From the NCBI GenBank assembly GCA_020351895.1, contig CP070672.1, positions 1,813,706-1,838,725 on the forward strand: a stretch of 25,020 nucleotides of DNA, read 5' to 3'. The stretch's first letter is position 1; every line of letters starts with the position of its first letter. Source of the stretch: Thermoplasmata archaeon (lineage in GTDB: Archaea; Thermoplasmatota; Thermoplasmata; GCA-020350865). A model generated the notes under the pieces. It had not been told where the DNA came from. It saw nothing but the letters and a program-made list of their open reading frames with translations, and made no database searches. Position numbers and translations under genes: made by a program. This document shows, in pieces, positions 24,801-25,020 of the stretch.

Positions 24801-25020
24801 ATAGCCCTGGGTGTAGTTGAACCCAATTGCATAGAAGAGGTCTGTTTCATAAACACCGTAAGTCCTTGCACCAACTACATTACCGAATCCACCAGGCGCG
24901 TCCCTGATTGAGATATAATCCACTGACCAGTTCAGTACAGTTACAATTGTGGCATTAATACCGAAAGAAGACCATAATGTGATATTCGCGATGCCGAAGT
25001 TCGTATCGTTACAGGTCAGG
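21876..25020 (-). CDS. Membrane-anchored surface sensor: Ig repeats, beta-helix, membrane span, two winged helices (partial)
   Basis: Open to the window edge, so the N-terminus and signal peptide are missing. At least four BIG2-like repeats of about 100 residues (24923 to 23700), each starting (V/I/A)D(Y/F)I.IRDAP, are followed by a beta-helix of pectin-lyase/NosD type (about 23700-22760, opening TSIQEAINHASEGDTIYV). A carboxypeptidase-like Ig module comes next (about 22735-22450), like that in the 1188-residue protein. A membrane span lies at about 22425-22350 (WGLIILVGFIGAIGIGTLAI), then YGLIALFLPLYSRIKK. The inside part has two winged helices: about 22295-22095 (LDQPTRYKIYGYI, then LVYHIQQLVEAHLI) and 22065-21879 (QEKILGIIKKN, ISRQVAGYHLTKMERKGLI). 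The second half is the known archaeal membrane-tethered winged-helix type. The layout is that of a one-component signal transducer: an outside ligand would alter DNA binding inside. Target and ligand unknown. Confidence 0.88.
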   Translation of the reverse strand, partial: LTCNDTNFGIANITLWSSFGINATIVTVLNWSVDYISIRDAPGGFGNVVGARTYGVYETDLFYAIGFNYTQGYVMEVNVTWSSNDTNVGTVTTPGISTVFSAQKVPVDNTCQVTATYATLRNSTGTLTVLAPRADFVQIRSADGGGGGIITTISYNKGDTDTYYGAAYNDTVDFIGSVPLSSTWTSSDSSIVDVTSPGNSSTITCSNINGGTVTVTLNDGLGHTNFSTVTVLNWTVDYILIRDAPSGGGNDLTNPDNYPTYVVGHVTTYYGAMYNYTADYIADVASTATWTSDDTDVVEVTSPGVSSTVTCSNTNHGLAIITLEEQLMGKSATTQVTVLEPTIDYIAIMDAPNGVGNIVGDMLYMVGVEDDFYAAAFNNTADYLYDVSVDWSSSNTSVGTVTTPGTQTNFSAVGIGTCVVTAEYSSEISDSTGTLTVDLPTNITVGQCPGAYFTSIQEAINHASEGDTIYVCSGTYYEHLTIDKSITLMGEDMATTIIDGDDYGKVIFVSGDDVDISGLTIQNGEYGIYLDETDTTSITYNKIRDYDYGIYCYKTIDGYIAHNIITNGQYGIVTFEAYNDAIRYNTISFNTEYGAKDYNSQLRNCFNWNYFFKNNIAYYYDPDTELDTLEFDGNILEDNHIGVKVENASTISITNNTASGNEYGIYLVNASPEIANNEISDSDYGIYSEGSSPSISNNTISGISEYGIYAQSGDSLKIINNTLMDAQMIFIDSIIKELWLKETNITKINTTIEDSHLDDTSTLKIEWALHIQVIDDEGNPVDGATVLIYDAYDTLVSAHFTDSDGWIQSIPIIETRQSSTSTITYNPYHVMVVKGSLANATMMTIDEDTEMVISLEGEEVIIKPSKAEFPWGLIILVGFIGAIGIGTLAIEVTKYGLIALFLPLYSRIKKEKVLDQPTRYKIYGYIIGNPGAHFGLIKDDLDLGSGQLVYHIQQLVEAHLIYSREDGAKKRFYPADIPQPRGDSPNYSNTQEKILGIIKKNSGIGQKKIASHMGISRQVAGYHLTKMERKGLINKEVVGRETRYYPS
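23700..24923 (-). repeat. Four BIG2-like domain repeats (coding)
   Basis: Units of about 100 codons recur with D(Y/F)I.IRDAP at the start, a TYYGA.YN.T.DY motif and a strand W(T/S)S..T.V..VT(S/T)PG. The protein pattern is clear and parts of the DNA are similar between units. A further unit begins upstream and runs beyond the window edge. Confidence 0.75.

Overview
The window looks like a chromosome segment of a mesophilic to moderately thermophilic archaeon, most likely a euryarchaeote in the broad sense and possibly Thermoplasmatota (the phylum is inference). The evidence is archaeal TATA-like boxes about 26 bases before starts or inferred transcription starts, a mix of leaderless genes and genes with GGAGGT/GGTGA-type ribosome sites, an archaeal UPF0216 (DUF61) gene, the preQ0 pair queC-queE with no QueF in view, and several very large secreted or membrane-anchored surface proteins. 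No tRNA, rRNA, CRISPR array or insertion sequence was seen.

Layout. (1) 79-7381: surface proteins. A 741-residue secreted/membrane protein has a cytosolic zinc ribbon. It is followed by a two-gene unit: a 1542-residue protein with a duplicated N-terminal domain and ten Ig-like repeats, and a 97-residue membrane protein whose ribosome site overlaps the previous stop codon. (2) 7515-9007: a leaderless winged-helix protein with an unknown N-terminal domain, and a UPF0216 protein. (3) 9034-10705, minus strand: CbiX-like chelatase, DUF454 membrane protein and Asp/Glu racemase, probably one operon. (4) 10858-12173: queC-queE. (5) 12179-13420, minus: CPA2-type cation/proton antiporter. (6) 13621-15128: a protein with four zinc ribbons and a long Arg/Pro/Gln/Tyr-rich disordered region, then a small membrane protein with an acidic tail. 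(7) 15257-16820, minus: a CARF-like protein overlapping a PIN-domain nuclease-like protein. (8) 17085-20651: a 1188-residue secreted beta-helix protein with Gly-rich repeats. (9) 20669-21790, minus: LarB and a 5'-truncated ABC-2 permease remnant. (10) 21876 to the window edge, minus: a protein with Ig-like repeats, a beta-helix, a membrane span and two cytosolic winged helices.

Two themes stand out. The first is the surface: four giant extracytoplasmic proteins, two of which carry a DNA-binding or zinc-ribbon module on the inner side of the membrane, the layout of a one-component transmembrane sensor. The second is the CARF-like/PIN pair, which looks like a ligand-sensing module coupled to an RNase, here without any CRISPR genes in view. 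The queuosine/archaeosine, racemase, chelatase, antiporter and LarB genes are ordinary housekeeping or accessory functions between them.
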